Origin: Deinococcus aetherius
GTDB lineage: Bacteria > Deinococcota > Deinococci > Deinococcales > Deinococcaceae
Length of the DNA: 64,000 bases
Assembly (NCBI RefSeq): GCF_025997855.1
Contig: NZ_AP026560.1
Span: forward strand, 1,142,001 to 1,206,000
Reading direction: 5' to 3'
Made by a program: the position numbers and the translations under genes. The notes under the pieces are model-generated. The model did not search any database and had not been told where the DNA came from. It was given only the letters and a program-made list of their open reading frames with translations. Position 1 is the stretch's first letter. Each line of letters opens with the position of its first letter. Below are positions 1 through 12,049 of this stretch, piece by piece.

Positions 1-53
1 TTGAAGCAGACGCCATGACCACGCCTGTGTCGTCCGGGAGACACACCCAGATT

Positions 54-145
54 TGGGCGGAACGGGAGGGATTTCGAACCCTCGGTAAGGTTGCCCCTAT
101 TCATGCTTCCCAGGCGTGCCCCTTTAACCCCTCGGGCACTGTTCC
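54..145 (-). pseudogene. Decayed tRNA-Ser copy 1
   Basis: Read on the minus strand this is a class II tRNA-Ser body, but it is damaged. The 5' acceptor strand GGAACAG no longer fully matches CCGTTCC. The anticodon stem has a C-A mismatch, the loop CTGGGAA would give anticodon GGG, the T-loop has an extra base, and one extra base precedes CCA. It is about 80% like the intact copy at 1729-1818, and the similarity runs a few bases past the 5' end. It is best read as an old duplicate left by serial integration at a tRNA gene. Confidence 0.7.
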
Positions 146-184
146 AGCGGTGGACAGAGGAGTGGAGGAGGGGAACGCCTCACA

Positions 185-230
185 TTGCCCTGCTCCAAGT
201 GGGGTGCCTATACTGGTCAGCACTGGTCAG
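185..230 (+). promoter_or_regulatory. Promoter and direct-repeat operator of the TA operon
   Basis: TTGCCC at 185-190 and TATACT at 209-214 form a sigma-70-like promoter with an 18-base spacer. CTGGTCAG is repeated at 213-220 and 223-230, one helical turn apart and overlapping the -10 box and start site. That position fits autorepression by the antitoxin, which is usual for type II toxin-antitoxin operons. Confidence 0.55.
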
Positions 231-239
231 GGGGTTGAG

Positions 240-485
240 ATGAAGGAAGCTTGGCAACTTCAGGAGGCGAAAGCGCACTTCAGCGAATTGGTGGAGGCTG
301 CCTTGCAGAAGGGACCACAGACCGTGACGAGGCGCGGCGAGAAGGCTGTGGTGGTGCTGGCCCACAGTGAATTTATGCGACTGACTCAGGCAGAGAAGAC
401 GTTGGATGAGGCGCTGAGCGGAGCGCCGGAAGAACTCGTCTTTGAGCGTGACCGTACGCCCGTTCCTGCGGTCACATTGGAGTGA
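240..485 (+). CDS. Type II antitoxin, Phd/YefM family
   Basis: This 81-residue protein has the Phd/YefM fold pattern. The N-terminal half ([16 protein letters not shown], then a [14 protein letters not shown] strand) matches the DNA-binding part, and the acidic C-terminal tail would wrap the toxin. Such antitoxins bind their operator and neutralise a PIN-domain RNase. The start ATG at 240 follows the promoter and CTGGTCAG repeats directly. The stop overlaps the toxin start (TGATG), so the pair is translationally coupled. It lies between two tRNA-Ser copies, so it is probably island cargo. Confidence 0.85.
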   Translation: MKEAWQLQEAKAHFSELVEAALQKGPQTVTRRGEKAVVVLAHSEFMRLTQAEKTLDEALSGAPEELVFERDRTPVPAVTLE

Positions 486-916
486 TGTTCCTCCTCGACA
501 CGAACGTCGTCAGCGAACGCAGCCGTCCCCAGCCCGACGAGCGCGTTCTTTCTTGGCTCCGAACGCATAAGGTCGGGGAGACGTACCTCAGCGTCATCAC
601 CCTGGCCGAGTTGGAGCAGGGAATCATCCGACTTGGGAGCACCAAGCGGGCGGCGGAACTGCGGGCGTTTCTTGGTGGCGTAGAAGTGCAGTTTGCGGGG
701 AGGGTCCTGAGCATCGACCGGGCGGTAGCGCGAACCTGGACGAGCATGACGGCTGGGGCCATCGCGGCGGGCAGGCCACCGGGCTACGCGGACTCGCTGA
801 TCGCCGCGACCGCCCTCACGCACGGCCTGACCGTCGTAACACGGAACATCCCGGACTTCGAGGCGGTGCTTGGCTGTGACCGTCTCGTGAATCCCTGGGA
901 AGCGCCCAACCCTTGA
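485..916 (+). CDS. vapC: PIN-domain toxin, VapC/FitB family
   Basis: This 143-residue PIN-domain RNase begins [10 protein letters not shown], which supplies the first metal-binding Asp. AELEQG gives the conserved Glu, and [12 protein letters not shown] and TRNIPDF give the later acidic residues. VapC and FitB toxins cleave tRNA or other RNA using Mg2+. ATG 485 overlaps the antitoxin stop; a GTG three bases earlier is also in frame. Its partner is the Phd/YefM protein just upstream. The full set of acidic residues suggests an active toxin. The RNA target cannot be read from sequence. Confidence 0.88.
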   Translation: MFLLDTNVVSERSRPQPDERVLSWLRTHKVGETYLSVITLAELEQGIIRLGSTKRAAELRAFLGGVEVQFAGRVLSIDRAVARTWTSMTAGAIAAGRPPGYADSLIAATALTHGLTVVTRNIPDFEAVLGCDRLVNPWEAPNP

Positions 917-985
917 GGCCGCCCCCTCCCTGCCCCAAACGAAAGTGCCTGCGGTGTCCGGGGAGGGACGCACAGGCACGGGCTT

Positions 986-1075
<90 letters not shown>

Positions 1076-1213
1076 GAAGACCTATCTTTGTCCGTGCGGG
1101 CGTTCTCATTTCCCATCGTTGCCCACGCTGCGCCCTCCACGCGCTCCTGCCGTTGATCAACGCGTGAAGGATGGAAAGGACTAAAGTGTTGAAAAGTCGG
1201 AAGGATAAGTCTT

Positions 1214-1657
1214 ATGGGAAAATCTGCTAGTCAAAAACAGGCTCTTAAACATCAAGTCGCTTGGAAAAGTAATGGGAAATGTTACTATTGTGGTAGTGTT
1301 CCTGATGAATATACGGGGGCTGGGAAGGATGGAATAGGAGGCCATCTTGAGCACCAAGACCCGTATTTACCTTACGAGGAATATTGGAGTCCGAGGAATC
1401 TTGTTCTCTCGTGTTGGACCTGTAACGAGGAAAAGGGTTATGGCCGCCTCCCTGGTGTTAGGGGTCCAAATGTAAACCTTAATTCAGAACAATATCTGGA
1501 TTTGGTAAGAAGGCGCCGAGAGGACCCAAATTATTTGTTTTACGGAATGCGTCTATTAGCTCTAAGACGTGCAATGTACGAGGCGGAGTCCGACTCTGAC
1601 GTTCGTTCAGAAATACGTTCTCCATGGTACAAAGTTGAGCTTCCCGAGGAAAGTTGA
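1214..1657 (+). CDS. HNH-type nuclease domain protein
   Basis: This 147-residue protein has a CYYC pair near residue 24, a GGHLEHQDPY segment supplying the histidine of an HNH core, and NLVLSCWTCNEEKG with a second CxxC. The four cysteines probably hold a structural zinc, as in HNH endonucleases of the McrA/5-methylcytosine type. GGAAGGA lies 9 bases before ATG 1214. The gene is much more AT-rich than its surroundings and lies between two tRNA-Ser copies, so it was probably acquired horizontally. A defence or mobile-element nuclease is plausible; the substrate is unknown. Confidence 0.75.
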   Translation: MGKSASQKQALKHQVAWKSNGKCYYCGSVPDEYTGAGKDGIGGHLEHQDPYLPYEEYWSPRNLVLSCWTCNEEKGYGRLPGVRGPNVNLNSEQYLDLVRRRREDPNYLFYGMRLLALRRAMYEAESDSDVRSEIRSPWYKVELPEES

Positions 1658-1689
1658 AACTATTTAGACAAAAGAGGCCTTTAAAAGTA

Positions 1690-1720
1690 GAAGCGCCGCA
1701 ATTATTTACTGCGGCGCTTC
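1690..1720 (-). terminator. Hairpin terminator of tRNA-Ser
   Basis: GAAGCGCCGCA at 1690-1700 pairs perfectly with TGCGGCGCTTC at 1710-1720 around a 9-base AT loop. Read on the minus strand the stem is followed by TACTTTT, so it suits leftward transcription from the tRNA at 1729-1818. It could also stop readthrough from the HNH gene. Confidence 0.7.
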
Positions 1721-1728
1721 TGTCTAGG

Positions 1729-1823
<95 letters not shown>

Positions 1824-1864
1824 CGAACAGGTTAGCGGAGAAGGCGGCGAAAAGCAAACCCTGC

Positions 1865-2416
1865 TCACGTATACGGGTCCTCCAAATACCGCCTCAGCAC
1901 CCCCAGCGGCCCGTACGTCCCCGCCCGCAACTCCTCCTCCACCTTTCGCGCGTGGGCCCAGGCTTCGGCGGCGAGTTCCGGCGTCACCTCCCCGGCCCGC
2001 ACCGCCTCCTCCAGCTCATCGGCGTCGATGATGTGCGTCTCGGTCACCCGCCAGCCGGGCTGCCAGTCGGCGATCACGTCGAGGTAGAGGTCGTCGTGCC
2101 AGGGCAGGCCGTCCTCGCCCAGCCCCTCGCCCGCGTGGATGTCCACGTACAGTTGCTCGGGCTGCCCGGAGGCGTTCAGCATGGCGGTCAACGAGTCGCC
2201 CATGACCCCCTCGCCCGCGCCGGTCGGGTGGACGCGCACCCAGCGGTAACCGTCGCCCAGGACACGCAGGGTGCGCTCCCCGAAGGCCACGTCCTTGACC
2301 TGCGCGACCTCGTGGGCGGTGAAGTCCACGATGACGAAACCGGGAATATGGGTGACCGTGTGCGTCCCCCGGGCCACGCGCGGCCAGAGGCGGAGGTCGA
2401 ACACCTTCCTCTTCAA
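1865..2416 (-). CDS. DUF402 family protein
   Basis: This 183-residue protein has the DUF402 pattern. The N-terminal half is mostly beta-strand, with PGFVIVDFT and [12 protein letters not shown]. The centre, [17 protein letters not shown], carries the clustered Asp residues that bind metal in this family, and the C-terminus is helical ([20 protein letters not shown]). Some DUF402 members are nucleoside di- and triphosphate phosphatases. The start is taken as TTG at 2416, which overlaps the purN stop (TTGA) and suggests coupling in a two-gene operon. The substrate is not evident. Confidence 0.8.
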   Translation of the reverse strand: MKRKVFDLRLWPRVARGTHTVTHIPGFVIVDFTAHEVAQVKDVAFGERTLRVLGDGYRWVRVHPTGAGEGVMGDSLTAMLNASGQPEQLYVDIHAGEGLGEDGLPWHDDLYLDVIADWQPGWRVTETHIIDADELEEAVRAGEVTPELAAEAWAHARKVEEELRAGTYGPLGVLRRYLEDPYT

Positions 2417-2997
2417 GTTGCCCCCACCGCCATCCCTTGCAGGGCGCGCAGCAGCAGTTCGCCCTCGGTAGCCTGCACCCGTGAGCGCAGCGTCTCCACC
2501 GTGTCGCCGGGCCGCACGTCCACCCGCGACTGCGCCAGCACCGGCCCCCCGTCGATCCCCGCCGTGACGAGGTGAACGCTCGCCCCCGTCTTGGCCTCCC
2601 CCGAGGCGAGCACCGCCGCGTGAACCCGGTCCCCGTACATTCCCCGCCCGCCGTGTCTCGGCAGCAGGCTGGGGTGAACGTTCAGCAGCCGCCCGGCGTA
2701 GGCCCCCAGCACGCGCGGCCCCAGTTCCCGCATGTACCCGCTCAGCACCACGGTGTCCGCCCCCGCCTCCCGCAGAAAGTCGAGAATCGCCCTGTCCAGC
2801 GCCTCCGCGTCCGGGTGCGTCGCCGTGCTCAGGTGCGCCGTCTGAAGCCCCGCCTCCCGTGCCCATCTCAAGGCCGCCGACCCGCTGTTGTTGCTGATCA
2901 GCGCCACGGGCACGGCATCCAGCCGCCTGTCCCGGCACGCTCCCACCAGGAACCGCGCCGCGCTGCCGCCGTGGGAGGCGAGGAAGGCGAGGTTCAT
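2413..2997 (-). CDS. purN: Phosphoribosylglycinamide formyltransferase
   Basis: PurN transfers a formyl group from 10-formyl-THF to GAR in purine synthesis. The diagnostic core [14 protein letters not shown] supplies the catalytic Asn and His, and [15 protein letters not shown] supplies the catalytic Asp. At 194 residues it is close to the usual length. The N-terminal phosphate loop is unusual ([11 protein letters not shown] rather than the common GSGSN form), so an atypical PurN or PurN-like enzyme should be kept in mind. The DUF402 gene follows with an overlapping start. Confidence 0.82.
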   Translation of the reverse strand: MNLAFLASHGGSAARFLVGACRDRRLDAVPVALISNNSGSAALRWAREAGLQTAHLSTATHPDAEALDRAILDFLREAGADTVVLSGYMRELGPRVLGAYAGRLLNVHPSLLPRHGGRGMYGDRVHAAVLASGEAKTGASVHLVTAGIDGGPVLAQSRVDVRPGDTVETLRSRVQATEGELLLRALQGMAVGAT

Positions 2998-3020
2998 GGG
3001 TGGCGCTCCGCGCCGTCAGT

Positions 3021-3091
3021 GGGAAGTGGTGAGTGGTGTGTGGAAAAAGACTTGGCCCCGCCCACTAACCACTGACCACTCACCACTTCCC
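3021..3091. repeat. Long imperfect inverted repeat
   Basis: Bases 3021-3043 and 3069-3091 are inverted copies of one 23-base word (GGGAAGTGGTGAGTGGTnnGTGG) with two mismatches around a 25-base loop. It ends one base before the dipeptidase stop codon at 3092. It could terminate leftward transcription, or be a small extragenic repeat of the kind scattered in Deinococcus genomes. Confidence 0.6.
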
Positions 3092-4471
<1,380 letters not shown>

Positions 4472-4828
4472 GTCGGGATGATAGCGGCGGGGTAGGGAGG
4501 AGGTGGGCAGAGGAGAGGGAACGGGCAGGGGCGGCGCCTTTAGCTCCTCCCCCCTCGTGGGGGACTGGTACAGCTTGCACCACGAGAGGCTGGGACTCGC
4601 AGAGCTGCGGAGCAGAGGGGGGAAGCGGGCACAGCGTCCCAAGGCCAATGGGAAGGGTGAAGCCGTCTTCTCGGCGGTGAAGTTGGTCTGCCTTCCCCCT
4701 CACCCCAGCCCTCTCCTTCGGAGCTTTACAAGTTCGCTGCGCGGCTCTGCAAGTCTCCCACGCGGGAGAGGGGGGGAAACTCCCACCTTTTCACCCGCCT
4801 ACCGTCACCTTTTCCCACGTTCAAAAAC
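4472..4828. repeat. Intergenic region with REP-like inverted repeats
   Basis: About 360 bases lack a credible gene. Two palindromic units are visible. One lies near 4545-4616 (CCCCTCGTGGGGGACTGG followed by CACGAGAGG words). The other lies near 4698-4775, where CCCTCTCC and GCGGGAGAGGGGG flank GC-rich CTGCGCGGCTCTGCAAG words. They resemble extragenic repeats common in Deinococcus. I see no RNA gene here. Confidence 0.45.
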
Positions 4829-4849
4829 CTTGCGGCGGGTATACTCAAG
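4829..4849 (+). promoter_or_regulatory. HAIR-like operator overlapping the -10 box of the HspR-like gene
   Basis: CTTGCGG, 7 bases, then ACTCAAG. The HspR operator HAIR is CTTGAGT-N7-ACTCAAG, so the right half is perfect and the left half matches at CTTG. The -10 hexamer TATACT at 4840-4845 lies inside it, 10 bases before ATG 4856, so the transcript is nearly leaderless. Binding here by the downstream HspR-like protein would block its own transcription. Confidence 0.65.
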
Positions 4850-4855
4850 CAAGAT

Positions 4856-5656
<801 letters not shown>

Positions 5657-6031
5657 CCGGCGGGCCGGGGTCCTGCTCGTGCGCCGGGGCGACAACGGGC
5701 TCTGGGACCTTCCCGGCGGCGCGGTAGAGGTGGGTGAGGAAGTCGAGGCCGCCGCCCGCCGCGAGTTACTGGAAGAGACGGGCCTGACGCCCGGCCCGCT
5801 CACCCCGCTCGGCGTCTTCAGCGGGGAGAGGCACTGCCACGCGTACCCGGACGGCAACGTGGTCGCCTGGGTCACCGTCCTCTACACCGCGCCCCACACG
5901 GGCGGAACGGCGCGTGCTGGGGATGACGCCGCCGAGGTCGCGTGGTGGCCCCTTACGGCCCTCCCGACCGGTGTGGGGGAGGCGACCCGGGCATATTTCG
6001 AGGTCCTGCGGGCCTGGGTGGGGGAGACGGC

Positions 6032-6856
6032 ATGAGCCATCCCCCCGACCTGTGGGTGGTCGGCGACGTTCACGGCGAGCACGACAAGCTGCGCGCCCTG
6101 CTGCTGGGGGCGGGTCTGATGGACGCGGGCGGCGCGTGGGCGGGCGGGGGGGCCCACCTCGTCTTCCTCGGCGACTACCTCGACCGGGGGCCGGACGGCC
6201 TCGGCGTCGTGCGGCTGGTCCGGCGGTTGGAGGAGGAGGCTCCCCGCTCGGGCGGGCGCGTCACCGCCCTGCTCGGCAACCACGAGGTCATGTTCCTCGC
6301 CGCCGACCGCTTCCGCCGCACCGCTCTGGGGGACCGCTTCGGCTTTCAGGAGTACTGGGAGGCGAACGGGGGTCAGGCGAGTGACGCTGCCCGCGCCGGG
6401 CCGGACGACCTCGCCTGGCTCGCCGCCCGACCTGCCCTCGCCCGGGTGGGCCGCTGGCTGCTGCTGCACGCCGACAGCCCGATGTACCTGCACCTGGGCG
6501 GCAGCGTGGAGGCCGTGAACGTCCGCGTCGCCGCCCTGCTGGACAGCGCGAGCGCCGAGGTCTGGGGTCACTTCGCCAACGCCTTCGCAGGCCGCCTCGC
6601 CTTCGTGGGGCCCGAGGGGGAAGGGGCGGCGCGCAAGTTGCTGGACACCTTCGGCGGTCGGCGCCTCGCCCACGGCCACACGCCCGTTTACGTGCTGCTC
6701 GACGAGGACGGGCCGGGCGCGGGTCGGCCGGTCCTCTACGCTGGCGGGCTGTGCGTGGCCCTCGACAGCGGCATGGCCTACCGAGAGGATGCGGGCTTCA
6801 TCGTCCGCCTGAATGACCGGGGCGTGGCCGAGGTGCGGACCTTCTCGCCGGACTGA
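6032..6856 (+). CDS. PPP-family metallophosphoesterase
   Basis: This 274-residue protein has the three PPP phosphatase motifs: [10 protein letters not shown] near residue 12, [10 protein letters not shown] near 48 and LLGNHEVMF near 83, followed by late His motifs (LLLHAD and LAHGHTPVY). The fold places two metals for phosphate ester cleavage. Relatives include ApaH-type dinucleoside tetraphosphatases and PrpA-type serine/threonine protein phosphatases. ATG 6032 overlaps the Nudix stop. The operon context (heat-shock regulator, Nudix) would suit nucleotide or phosphoprotein clean-up under stress, but this is inference. Confidence 0.85.
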   Translation: MSHPPDLWVVGDVHGEHDKLRALLLGAGLMDAGGAWAGGGAHLVFLGDYLDRGPDGLGVVRLVRRLEEEAPRSGGRVTALLGNHEVMFLAADRFRRTALGDRFGFQEYWEANGGQASDAARAGPDDLAWLAARPALARVGRWLLLHADSPMYLHLGGSVEAVNVRVAALLDSASAEVWGHFANAFAGRLAFVGPEGEGAARKLLDTFGGRRLAHGHTPVYVLLDEDGPGAGRPVLYAGGLCVALDSGMAYREDAGFIVRLNDRGVAEVRTFSPD

Positions 6857-6914
6857 GCTAAAGGAGAGGGGTGGACCGCCCTGCCCGGTCCACCCCGCCT
6901 TATTCAGGCGTGGC

Positions 6915-7403
6915 TCAGGACTTGCCCTGGAGGTCGTCCTTGACCTCGCCCACGATCTTCTCCCCGGCCCGCTGCGCCTCGCCGCCCGCCGCGCGCAGGG
7001 AAGTGGTCGGCGACTGGCCCTGCATCACGTCGGAGGCGGCGGACTTGACCGCGTCGCCCGCGCGGGTGAGGTTGCCCTCGGGGCCCGGGTTCACGCGCCT
7101 CAGGAGCCCGTCGATCTGCTGGCGCACGGTGGGGTTGGTGCGGTACAGGGCGTACCCGCCACCCGCGAGGAGCACCAGGCCCCAGGGAAAGCCGCCGCCC
7201 GAGGAGCGCGACTTGCGGAGCGCGGCGGTCAGGGTGCTCACCTCGCTCTGGAGGCCTTGCAGCTCCTTTTGCTGCTTGGTCAGCGCGGCGGCCATCTCGG
7301 CGTGCTGCTTCATCACGGCCTTGGTGACCTGCTCCTCCATCTCGTGACGGGCTTTCTGGGCGGCCTGCTTGAGGTCGGTCGTCGTGCGTGTGGCGGTGGT
7401 CAT
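6915..7403 (-). CDS. Membrane-anchored coiled-coil protein
   Basis: This 162-residue protein starts at ATG 7403, behind a strong AGGAGGAAG site. Residues about 10-75 are a charged helical coiled coil (EMEEQVTKAVMKQHAEMAAA). A hydrophobic segment (PWGLVLLAGGGYALY) follows, then a soluble amphipathic tail with repeated small and charged residues (AGDAVKSAASDVMQGQ). The layout resembles YtxH-like or apolipoprotein-like stress proteins, but no named family is certain. It is transcribed alone, convergent with the phosphatase gene. Confidence 0.65.
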   Translation of the reverse strand: MTTATRTTTDLKQAAQKARHEMEEQVTKAVMKQHAEMAAALTKQQKELQGLQSEVSTLTAALRKSRSSGGGFPWGLVLLAGGGYALYRTNPTVRQQIDGLLRRVNPGPEGNLTRAGDAVKSAASDVMQGQSPTTSLRAAGGEAQRAGEKIVGEVKDDLQGKS

Positions 7404-7676
7404 GTCGCTTCCTCCTGAGTGCTGGTTCGGTGACGAGTGCTGGTTTGGTGAACTGTGCGGTGGCCTCCTGCTTCCCGGCGCGGCCACCCCGATCTCGTGA
7501 AGTCTGAGGGGCACACGGTCCGCGTTTTTGCGAGCGAGATAAAGAATTTTCCACAAACGCCCGAGCATGAAGGCTTCCTCAAAGCCGGACCGTGACGAAC
7601 CGCCGCGCGTGGGTGGGCGTGCGTTCCCGCCCGGCAGCGCGGAAAAAGCGCGAGGCGAGGGGGTACACTCGGGCAC

Positions 7677-8207
7677 GTGAAGACGCACAAGGTCGAGGTG
7701 GGGAACGTGACGCGCGAGCTGCCGGTCGTGTCGGTGGCGCCGGGGGTGAGCGTGGCCCTCTTCAACATGCTGGGGGACACCGAGGTCACCGAGGCCGCCG
7801 GACGCGAACTCGCCGCCCGCTTGCCACAGGACGTGGACGTGCTCGTGACGCCCGAGGTCAAGGCCCTGTCGCTCGCGCACGTGATCAGCCGGGAGAGCGG
7901 CAAGCCCTACATCGTGATTCGCAAGACGCAAAAACCCTACATGGTGGACCCGGTGGCCCGCGAGGTCGTGAGCATCACCACCGGGAGGCCCCAACTGCTC
8001 GTCCTCGACGGCTTCGACGTGGACAAAATTCGCGGGAAGAAGGTCGCCGTCGTGGACGACGTGGTCTCCAGCGGCGGCACCCTGAACTCCATCCGCCAGA
8101 TCGTCGAGGAGGTCGGCGGGGAGGTCGTGTCGGTCGTCGCCGTCTTCACCGAGGGGCAGGAGCGGCCCGAGGTCACCGCGCTGGGGCACCTGCCCCTCTA
8201 CACATGA
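7677..8207 (+). CDS. Apt-like phosphoribosyltransferase 1
   Basis: This 176-residue type I PRTase has the PRPP-binding loop [13 protein letters not shown] at about residues 122-134 and an adenine-PRTase-like middle ([16 protein letters not shown]). It probably salvages a purine base or acts as a purine-related regulator. GTG 7677 lies 7 bases after TACACT (7664-7669), a leaderless pattern. The next gene is a divergent paralogue starting 30 bases downstream, so the two were probably produced by tandem duplication and are co-transcribed. Confidence 0.8.
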   Translation: MKTHKVEVGNVTRELPVVSVAPGVSVALFNMLGDTEVTEAAGRELAARLPQDVDVLVTPEVKALSLAHVISRESGKPYIVIRKTQKPYMVDPVAREVVSITTGRPQLLVLDGFDVDKIRGKKVAVVDDVVSSGGTLNSIRQIVEEVGGEVVSVVAVFTEGQERPEVTALGHLPLYT

Positions 8208-8236
8208 AATACCGCCACCTGAGCGGGGGAGGCGAG

Positions 8237-8797
<561 letters not shown>

Positions 8798-8875
8798 GGG
8801 GGCGGAACCTTAAAGGGATGCTCAGGCCGCCCCACGGGGTGCGCTGCTAGCTTGGCAGGACAGGAGGGAATTCCC

Positions 8876-9157
8876 ATGACCCAGAGCGACGACCAGCAGC
8901 TCCAGAACGGCGCCTCCACCGATTCTTCCGTCAAGACGGAGGACGAGATCAGCAACGTGGACCTCCAGTTCATGGGCCGCACCGACGAACACCGCGACGC
9001 CCTCAAGGACGCCCGCGCCGAGGCCCGCATCGCCGACGAGTACGAGGACCGTGGCCTCGACAAGCAGGATGTGGCCTCCAGCGGCAGCATGATCACCTCC
9101 GACCCCGCCAGCACCACGCCGGGCGACGAGACCTCGGACGACACGAGTAACCGCTGA
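8876..9157 (+). CDS. Small acidic hydrophilic protein
   Basis: This 93-residue protein is rich in Asp, Glu, Ser and Thr, with no hydrophobic core or membrane segment, and is probably disordered. The central part has some order (VDLQFMGRTDEHRDALKDAR). ATG 8876 is preceded by AGGAGGG at an 8-base spacing, so expression is likely strong. I do not recognise a family. Hydrophilic proteins of this kind in Deinococcus are often stress-related, but nothing here proves that. Confidence 0.65.
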   Translation: MTQSDDQQLQNGASTDSSVKTEDEISNVDLQFMGRTDEHRDALKDARAEARIADEYEDRGLDKQDVASSGSMITSDPASTTPGDETSDDTSNR

Positions 9158-9209
9158 GGCTGTTCGGCACACGGGGCCAGGGGAGCGACCTCCCGCTGGC
9201 CCCCTCGCT

Positions 9210-10529
9210 TCATTTGCCCACGCAGAAGTTCCGGAACACGGCGTCCACCACGTCCTCGCCCACGTCGCGCCCGGTCAGCTCGGCGAGGGAGCGCAGTGCC
9301 TCCTCCAGCTCGTACCCGGCCAGCTCGTCGGAGAGGAGGCGGGCGGCCCGGACGTGACTCAGCGCCCGCCGCGCCGCGTCCGCCTGCCGCTCGGTGGTCA
9401 GCCACGCCTCGCCCCGCGCCGCGTCCCCGATCAATGCCGCGTGGATGGCCTCGCGCAACTCGGGCAACCCCTCTCCGGTCACCGCGCTCACCGCCAGGGT
9501 GCCCCTGTCGGTCCAGGCAGCGGGGAGGTCGCTCTTCGTCCGCACTCGCAGCACCCGCGCGTCCCCCGGCAACTCGGCGGGCAGCGCCTCGCGGGGCAGG
9601 CTGCCGTCCTCCAGCGCGAGCACGAGGTCGGCGGAACGGGCGAGGCTCACCGCCTGGCGCACCCCGGCGGCCTCCACCGTGTCCTCCGTCTCGCGGATGC
9701 CCGCCGTGTCCACCAGCGTGACGGGCATCCCGGCGAGTGAGAGATTCGCCTCCAGGTAATCGCGCGTGGTTCCCGGAATCGGCGTGACGATGGACCTTTC
9801 AAAGCCCAGCAGCGCGTTCAGAAGGCTACTCTTGCCCGCGTTGGGAGGGCCGATCAGGGCGAGTCGGGCGCCCCGGGTGGCGACCTGCCCGGCCCGCGCC
9901 GTCCCCACCAGCGCCTCCAGTTCCGCCGCCGCCGCCGTGAGGGGCGCGTCCCGGTCCTCCTCGGGCACCCCCTCCTCCGGGTAGTCGAGGAGGGCCTGGA
10001 TGGCGGCCAGCGTGCGCGTGACGTGCGCCGCCACCCGCTCCACCCGCTCGCCCAGTGCGCCCGAGAGGCCCAGGGACGCCTGCCTCCGGGCCGTGTCCGT
10101 CCCAGCGTTCACGAGCCCCAGCACCGCCTCCGCCTGGGCGAGGTCGAGCCTGCCCGCCAGGTAGGCCCGCTGGGTGAACTCGCCGGGCCGGGCCGGACGC
10201 GACCCGAGTTCGAGCAGCCGTGCGAGGACCTGCCCGAGCACCGCCGGGCTGCCGTGCGTCTGGAGTTCGGCCACGTCCTCGCCCGTGTAGCTGCGCGGGG
10301 CGCGGAAGACCAGGCACAGCCCCTCGTCCAGAACCTCGCCGTCCCCGGCCACGAGTTGCCCGAAGAGGAAACGCCCCCCCCGCGTCGCGCTGGGGCGGCG
10401 CCGCCCCCGGAACACGCCGTCCGCAATGCTCAGCGCCTCCGGTCCGCTCACCCGCACGATGCCCACGCCCGCGCTGCCCGGGGCGGTGGCGATGGCGGCG
10501 ATGGTGTCCGATAAGCCGAGGCGCGTCAC
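9210..10529 (-). CDS. mnmE: tRNA modification GTPase MnmE
   Basis: MnmE works with MnmG to make 5-carboxymethylaminomethyl-uridine at tRNA wobble positions. The 439-residue protein has the N-terminal THF-binding domain ([20 protein letters not shown]), a central helical domain, then a G domain: [14 protein letters not shown] (P-loop), [13 protein letters not shown] and RTKSDL. It ends FCVGK, with the family's catalytic cysteine in the C-terminal motif CxGK. The start is GTG 10529. It is a single gene, convergent with the small acidic gene. Confidence 0.95.
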   Translation of the reverse strand: MTRLGLSDTIAAIATAPGSAGVGIVRVSGPEALSIADGVFRGRRRPSATRGGRFLFGQLVAGDGEVLDEGLCLVFRAPRSYTGEDVAELQTHGSPAVLGQVLARLLELGSRPARPGEFTQRAYLAGRLDLAQAEAVLGLVNAGTDTARRQASLGLSGALGERVERVAAHVTRTLAAIQALLDYPEEGVPEEDRDAPLTAAAAELEALVGTARAGQVATRGARLALIGPPNAGKSSLLNALLGFERSIVTPIPGTTRDYLEANLSLAGMPVTLVDTAGIRETEDTVEAAGVRQAVSLARSADLVLALEDGSLPREALPAELPGDARVLRVRTKSDLPAAWTDRGTLAVSAVTGEGLPELREAIHAALIGDAARGEAWLTTERQADAARRALSHVRAARLLSDELAGYELEEALRSLAELTGRDVGEDVVDAVFRNFCVGK

Positions 10530-10625
10530 GGGGGGCAGGGTAGCAGGGGGGAGCGGAGCTGGTTGTTGAGACGTGACACGGTTCCCCCAGGTGCCGACTC
10601 GCCCCTGTTACGTTATCCACGACTT

Positions 10626-11126
10626 ATGGAGGAGATGGAAAGCGTGCTGTTGTGCTACCGGGAAGGCCGAGTGGCGAGGCAGTCGCCGCTCGGGCCGTTG
10701 TTTCACACGTTTTACGCTCCTGCTGAGCGTTCTGCCATTGTTAGCGTCTTCGAGCAAAGAGGGCTGCCCACAGCCCTTGAGGATTTTTGGCTGAGAATGT
10801 CGGGTGCGCGTTGATGCGAGGACGTTACTTACGGTCAATGGGGGTTGGTCCTCTACTCGCCCGAAGAAGCAGGAACACGTTCGCAAAAAGCCAAAGAAGA
10901 ACGCCCAGAGGATTACCGTGCCGGTGATCTGGTCGTCGGTGAATCCCTGGGCGATCTGGATGTTCTTCTGATCGTGGCGGACGTTGACAGTTCAGATTTT
11001 GGCGCCGTGTACGTCGCTTCGCCTCTCGATCCTCGTGTCGAGTGGTCCAAAGTCGGGGACAATCCGGCCGATTTTCTTGAACGATTCGCTCAAGCGAACG
11101 GCGAGAAGTTCTGGGAGAGTTACTGA
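10626..11126 (+). pseudogene. SUKH (SMI1/KNR4)-like gene with one in-frame stop
   Basis: Two open stretches in the same frame join into one SUKH-like protein of about 165 residues. The first ends LEDFWLRMSGAR at a TGA (10812-10814). The frame then continues CEDVTYGQWGLVLYSPEEAG to the end GEKFWESY. LPTALEDFWLRMSGA matches the typical SUKH fold entry, and the tail matches the later strands. SUKH proteins are often immunity proteins of polymorphic toxins. A single TGG-to-TGA or CGA-to-TGA change would explain the break. Readthrough is possible but unsupported. Confidence 0.65.
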
Positions 11127-11127
11127 C

Positions 11128-11772
11128 TTACCCCCCCTTCTTCCACTTCCCCTTGCTGCGGTTGCCCGGCTTGTTCCCGACCGGGGCCGTGCGCGTCCTG
11201 ATTCTCTCGTCGTCGTAGCGCAGCATGACGGCGAGGCGGGCGCGCGAGATGATGTGGTGAGGCTGCTTGGGCACGAAGGCGGTCACCACGTCGAGGTGCC
11301 CGTCGGGCGCGTGCTCGACGACGACGTGCAGGGGCAGCGCCACCCCGTGCGACTCGAAGTAGCCGCATACCAGCCAGCGGCGGTCTTCCGGGTACACGGC
11401 CCGCACCCGCCCGGCGACGAGCACATGCACGATGTCCTGTTCCAGAAAGCCCTCGGCGCGGGCATGGCCGATAGCGTGGGGGCAGAGGTGGTACTTGCCC
11501 TCGTACACGGCGTCGCGCAACCGGGCATGGGCGCGGGTCAGCGTATGGTCAGTGGTGTCGATGCCCGCCAGGTCGGCCTCGCGCTGAGGCTTGACGGGCT
11601 TGGCGCGCAGGTGCTCGGGCCTCGCGGGAACCGGCGTGGGTGCCCGCCTGGCCTCCTTCTCGGCGCGGGCGAGCTGCGCACGCAGGGCGAGCAGATCCGT
11701 GCCGCCTTTGGCCGGGCGGCGCGGGGTGGTGGGGCTGGACGCGGATGCTCTGGGAGCAGATGCTTTCGTCAC
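11128..11772 (-). CDS. DUF4258-like protein
   Basis: This 214-residue protein has a low-complexity basic and Ala/Pro-rich N-terminus (residues 1-75). The C-terminal domain contains YEGKYHLCPHAIGHARAEGF, a VLVAGRVRAVYPED strand and PLHVVVEHAPDGHLDVVTAF. This pattern fits DUF4258, a small fold related to RelE-like and BrnT-like toxins. The C-terminus is basic. GTG 11772 is chosen for GGGAGG 6 bases upstream; the longer open frame upstream crosses a structured leader. An RNA-binding role is possible but unproven. Confidence 0.65.
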   Translation of the reverse strand: MTKASAPRASASSPTTPRRPAKGGTDLLALRAQLARAEKEARRAPTPVPARPEHLRAKPVKPQREADLAGIDTTDHTLTRAHARLRDAVYEGKYHLCPHAIGHARAEGFLEQDIVHVLVAGRVRAVYPEDRRWLVCGYFESHGVALPLHVVVEHAPDGHLDVVTAFVPKQPHHIISRARLAVMLRYDDERIRTRTAPVGNKPGNRSKGKWKKGG

Positions 11773-11841
11773 GGCGGGCCTCCCGTCGGCCGTCTCCCCG
11801 TGGTTCTCTTCTTCGGGGGCGTCTCCGTTCGGGGAGAAGAG

Positions 11842-11933
11842 GCCGCCTCCTAAAAGAAAAGACCCCTCAAACACGGCTTCGTGTTCGTGGGGAAGGAGGC
11901 GGCGTACCCTGTTCAGGGCATGGAGCGAGTATA
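11842..11933 (-). promoter_or_regulatory. Promoter and structured leader of the DUF4258 gene
   Basis: On the minus strand TATACT (11933-11928) is followed by a hairpin CCCTG-AA-CAGGG and then by GCCGCCTCC (11903-11895). Next come CCCC..ACACG-AAGC-CGTGT..GGGG, the U-rich run TCTTTTCTTTT, and GGAGGCGGC (11850-11842), which pairs exactly with GCCGCCTCC. The inner hairpin plus U-run looks like a terminator, and the outer pairing could enclose it. The layout suggests attenuation or a stable small RNA. No known riboswitch family is recognised. Confidence 0.45.
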
Positions 11934-12049
11934 GCACGACTCCTTGCGGGTGTGACGTGACGGCCCGTGCAGACGGGGGAGGACGCGCCTTCTTACGCTG
12001 ACCGTGTTGACCGCCTGCCTCAGCCCGCGCCCCCAGGAGGTGCCTCCCC

